Assembly: GCA_012861695.1 (NCBI GenBank)
Contig: JAAOOA010000006.1
Span: 14,900,879-14,964,878, forward strand
Length of the DNA: 64,000 nt
DNA from: Trematomus loennbergii
Taxonomy: Eukaryota; Chordata; Actinopteri; Perciformes; Nototheniidae
Direction of reading: 5' to 3'
Positions within the stretch are counted from its first letter, which is position 1; each line of letters begins with the position of its first letter. The translations under genes were made by a program, and so were the position numbers. This document shows positions 12,649 through 64,000 of this stretch, piece after piece. The notes below the pieces were generated by a model that saw only the letters and a program-made list of their open reading frames with translations, had not been told where the DNA came from and made no database searches.

Positions 12649-12658
12649 GATTGTCCAA
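12649..12658 (-). promoter_or_regulatory. miR-219 target site (proximal)
   Basis: The sense strand is complementary to positions 2-11 of miR-219-5p (plus strand reads GATTGTCCAA). miR-219 represses Sox6 during oligodendrocyte differentiation in mammals. Confidence 0.6.
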
Positions 12659-13379
12659 GAGTCACCAAGCCTCTCCCAAAAGACTTTACAGATTGTAGAA
12701 ACAACTTAAAATGTTTGGCACTTCTGCACTAAATAATGCAGTTTGTGTAATAACAATATCAACAAAAACGCAAATAATAATTAAAATAATATTAATAAAA
12801 TGAAAATCCCTCTGTAATATGTTGGAATCACTCACACATCTGAATTTGAGATATTTTGTACTGGTAATAATTAATTATTGATTAAAAACATTCACAAGCT
12901 GTTGGCTGGCACACTATACCTGAGTGAGAATATTATCCCCATCTTGAACAGTTATGCAATATATCAAAATCAAAATACGTATATGACTGTAAGAATTATA
13001 GGTTCATATGAAATGCTCAATTTCAAGTTAAATCTTTTGTTCTAGGCAATGACCTAATCGTGTAAATGTCCATGTTCAGAATGAAAAAATAAACAATGAG
13101 ATAACAAACAAAAATCTAAATGAACACAACCAAACTGCTCCACACACTTGAAGAAACACTTAAGACCAAATAGCTTTTGATTCAGATGAAGCCACATCTG
13201 CATGCTGGCTCATAAATGATACACTGTTATTTTTTTTCCTATTTTAAAAAAAAACATTTTTTAACCTTTGTGGTGTAGTTTTGTTTTGTTTTGCTCTTTC
13301 GCTCCCTCAGATCAAACCAGCCCTCGAGCATCCTCCTGTATGAGTGTTGTCTGCATGGGCCTCTTCCATTGAAGAGGTC

Positions 13380-62259
<48,880 letters not shown>

Positions 62260-64000
62260 CTAGTGAGGGAATACAGAGAACGATGTCAGGGGTGAAAAGG
62301 AACAATTGGTAAAAAGGTGACATAAATATAGAGATAGGTTTGCGCTAGGTATACCTGAAAAAAAAAAAGAAATACTAAAAAGGTTTCATAGTGGCCTTAA
62401 CAACAAAACAGGGTTGACGAATTTGTAAAAAAAAAAAAAGCTTGCAATAAGCATTGGTCATTATAAACTACTACATTTAGAAAAGTGACCATGCTGCACA
62501 CGCCGATCATCATATTGTGCTATAGTGCCAAACACAATATATCGTACAAAGAAAACCACAGAGGCAGCAACCAACTGGAGTGAATTCACTAGAAAGTGTT
62601 AAGGTCACACACAGCCTGGAGTTATCTACTTAGTGTAGCTAGTGTTCACAGCTTTCACAAGAAGAAAGGGAAGGAATTGTTCCCGGCATATAGACAAAGA
62701 GCTGCAGGGAGCTGTCAAACTGAGATGACATGTCAGACTTCCAGGGGTGAATATAAAGAAAAGTGTTAAGAGTCAGTGTAAGCCTAAAAAAATACAAGAT
62801 TTCTTTATTGTATGGCCATTCTTGCAAGCTATTACAGAAGGAACAAAATAAAACGGTTGTTCAGATTTGGCAAAAAATGCACCAAAAAGGATGTTTAACC
62901 ACCAAATGTGCTCTGAATGCACTACAACTATAAGGAGAACTGAACAATGCATTATTTATTTGTATTATCTTTGTAGCTACTGTATGCATAATTGAAAAAA
63001 TATAAAAGCAATGACAGACCAATAGGCTTACTTCTCTCTACAGCCACATGTCCACACTGTGTGATAGAGAGAGAGCGGCTCCGCTGCACTGCTCTCTCCC
63101 TGCGCCTAATCAATGCTAAGTGATCCTACCATTGACTTACACCGCCAACATAATTGCCAGTGAGAGGCTAGACAGTAACTCACTCTCCTCCCACTGCACT
63201 CCTGTGTGACAAGCTGATCTGGGAGAACATACCAAAAAGAAAAAAAGAGCCGGGACAACCGACAGAAGACACAGAAAGAGGGAGAGACAGTAAGAGGGAG
63301 AAGGATAAAAGGATAGAGATCCAGATAACAGTACAGTGAAGATTGGCCTGGAGCCAGCAGGAGCTGAATTCTTTCCTGGGTGTCTTCCTCTCGTCTCTGG
63401 CCACATCTGTCTTGAGTTTCTCCGAGAGCTCCCTGGGGCCCTCTCCACTCAAACTATTTTAATTTGACTAAACACCTGATTTATTTTATCTCTCCGATGA
63501 GGAAAGCCGTTTGTCTTAATAGGGCTTGTCAACCTCCAGAACCCATTCAGGGCAATTTACTGGCAGGCTTGTCTGAACCTCGGTTCGCCCCGCTCTGCCT
63601 CCGCTGCCTGCTGCAATGGAAGAGAGCTGCAATTCTCCATTTATCCTCCTAAGGAAAAAAAGCACCTTAAAGCAGCTATTCATTGGGCCAGTGTTCAGTT
63701 TCTAAGGCCTGAATTGACTTCCTATTCACCCGACTACACTTGTTGTGAATGGCTTATCTGTAAAATTGATACAATCAGCACCAATTTTATTAACCTTTGG
63801 CTGTGTCCATGAACGAGCTGCCTTTTACAGGTCACTAGCAAGATACATCAGTCGTTGTCACAATAAATCACGGCTATCAATACTGTGGGAGGGAGGAGCG
63901 GGGGACTAAAGAAAAAACATAAAGAAAGACAGGAAGGGAGAAAGTAAGAACAGAGATAGAAAATTCCCATCCAGATGAAGATGATGGCCATCATGCCTTC
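62260..64000 (-). other. sox6: sox6 intron, continues beyond right edge
   Basis: Ends CACTAG at the zipper exon. No upstream SOX6 exon (GEIKG-type ending) was recognised in this 1.7 kb. Contains short A runs and a purine-rich stretch near 63240-63310. Confidence 0.8.

Larger units (their letters stand above)
8700..13379 (-). other. sox6: sox6 3'UTR (probable extent)
   Basis: The sense strand downstream of the stop is U-rich and contains no other gene. It carries miR-499, miR-208, miR-219 and miR-338 seed matches and three Pumilio elements, the furthest at 9117, which suggests the transcript reaches at least that far. Sense AATAAA hexamers lie at 11547-11542, 10047-10042, 9817-9812 and 8721-8716. 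The end chosen here is the last of these. Mammalian SOX6 also has a multi-kilobase 3'UTR. The true cleavage site cannot be fixed from sequence alone. Confidence 0.5.

Overview
This is a vertebrate, almost certainly teleost, nuclear genomic window. It is intron-rich and AT-rich, with long CA/TG microsatellites, and its only recognisable gene is one SoxD-family transcription factor gene, sox6, on the minus strand. Eleven coding exons, from the leucine-zipper exon to the stop codon, occupy 13380-62259. The 5' exons lie beyond the right edge. The gene is far more compact than I recall for mammalian SOX6, which is one reason to think of a ray-finned fish; the exact species cannot be told. The paralogue assignment (sox6, not sox5 or sox13) rests on exon-by-exon similarity to remembered SOX6 protein, including the C-terminal [11 protein letters not shown] block, the PLNLS motif and the VIDLTRPED motif.

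Layout, in window order (reverse of transcription). 1 to about 8.7 kb: downstream intergenic DNA with a C20 run, a CA repeat and possible non-coding regulatory blocks. About 8.7-13.38 kb: probable long 3'UTR, U-rich on the sense strand, with clustered miR-499/miR-208, miR-219, miR-338 and Pumilio sites and several candidate poly(A) signals. 13380-13686: last coding exon. 14477-14693 and 15573-15746: the two exons sharing the HMG box. 22220-22325: VIDLT exon. 31969-32156 and 32354-32531: second coiled-coil exon and PLNLS exon, separated by a 197-bp intron. 34268-34417, 42091-42170 and 45725-45845: central exons. 60395-60463: Q-box exon. 62087-62259: leucine-zipper exon. 62260-64000: intron leading to exons outside the window.

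All splice junctions follow GT-AG and all reading-frame phases are compatible. The joined exons give 587 residues (the first from a split codon) ending in a TGA stop. The predicted product is a dimerising HMG-box factor without an obvious classical activation domain, using CtBP-type and SUMO-related motifs for repression. The most interesting signals are regulatory: a dense miRNA target cluster in the 3'UTR, a (TG)10T3 tract in place of a polypyrimidine tract at one acceptor, a NAGNAG tandem acceptor, and two near-perfect hairpins in introns. I found no convincing second protein-coding gene, transposase, tRNA, rRNA or CRISPR array.
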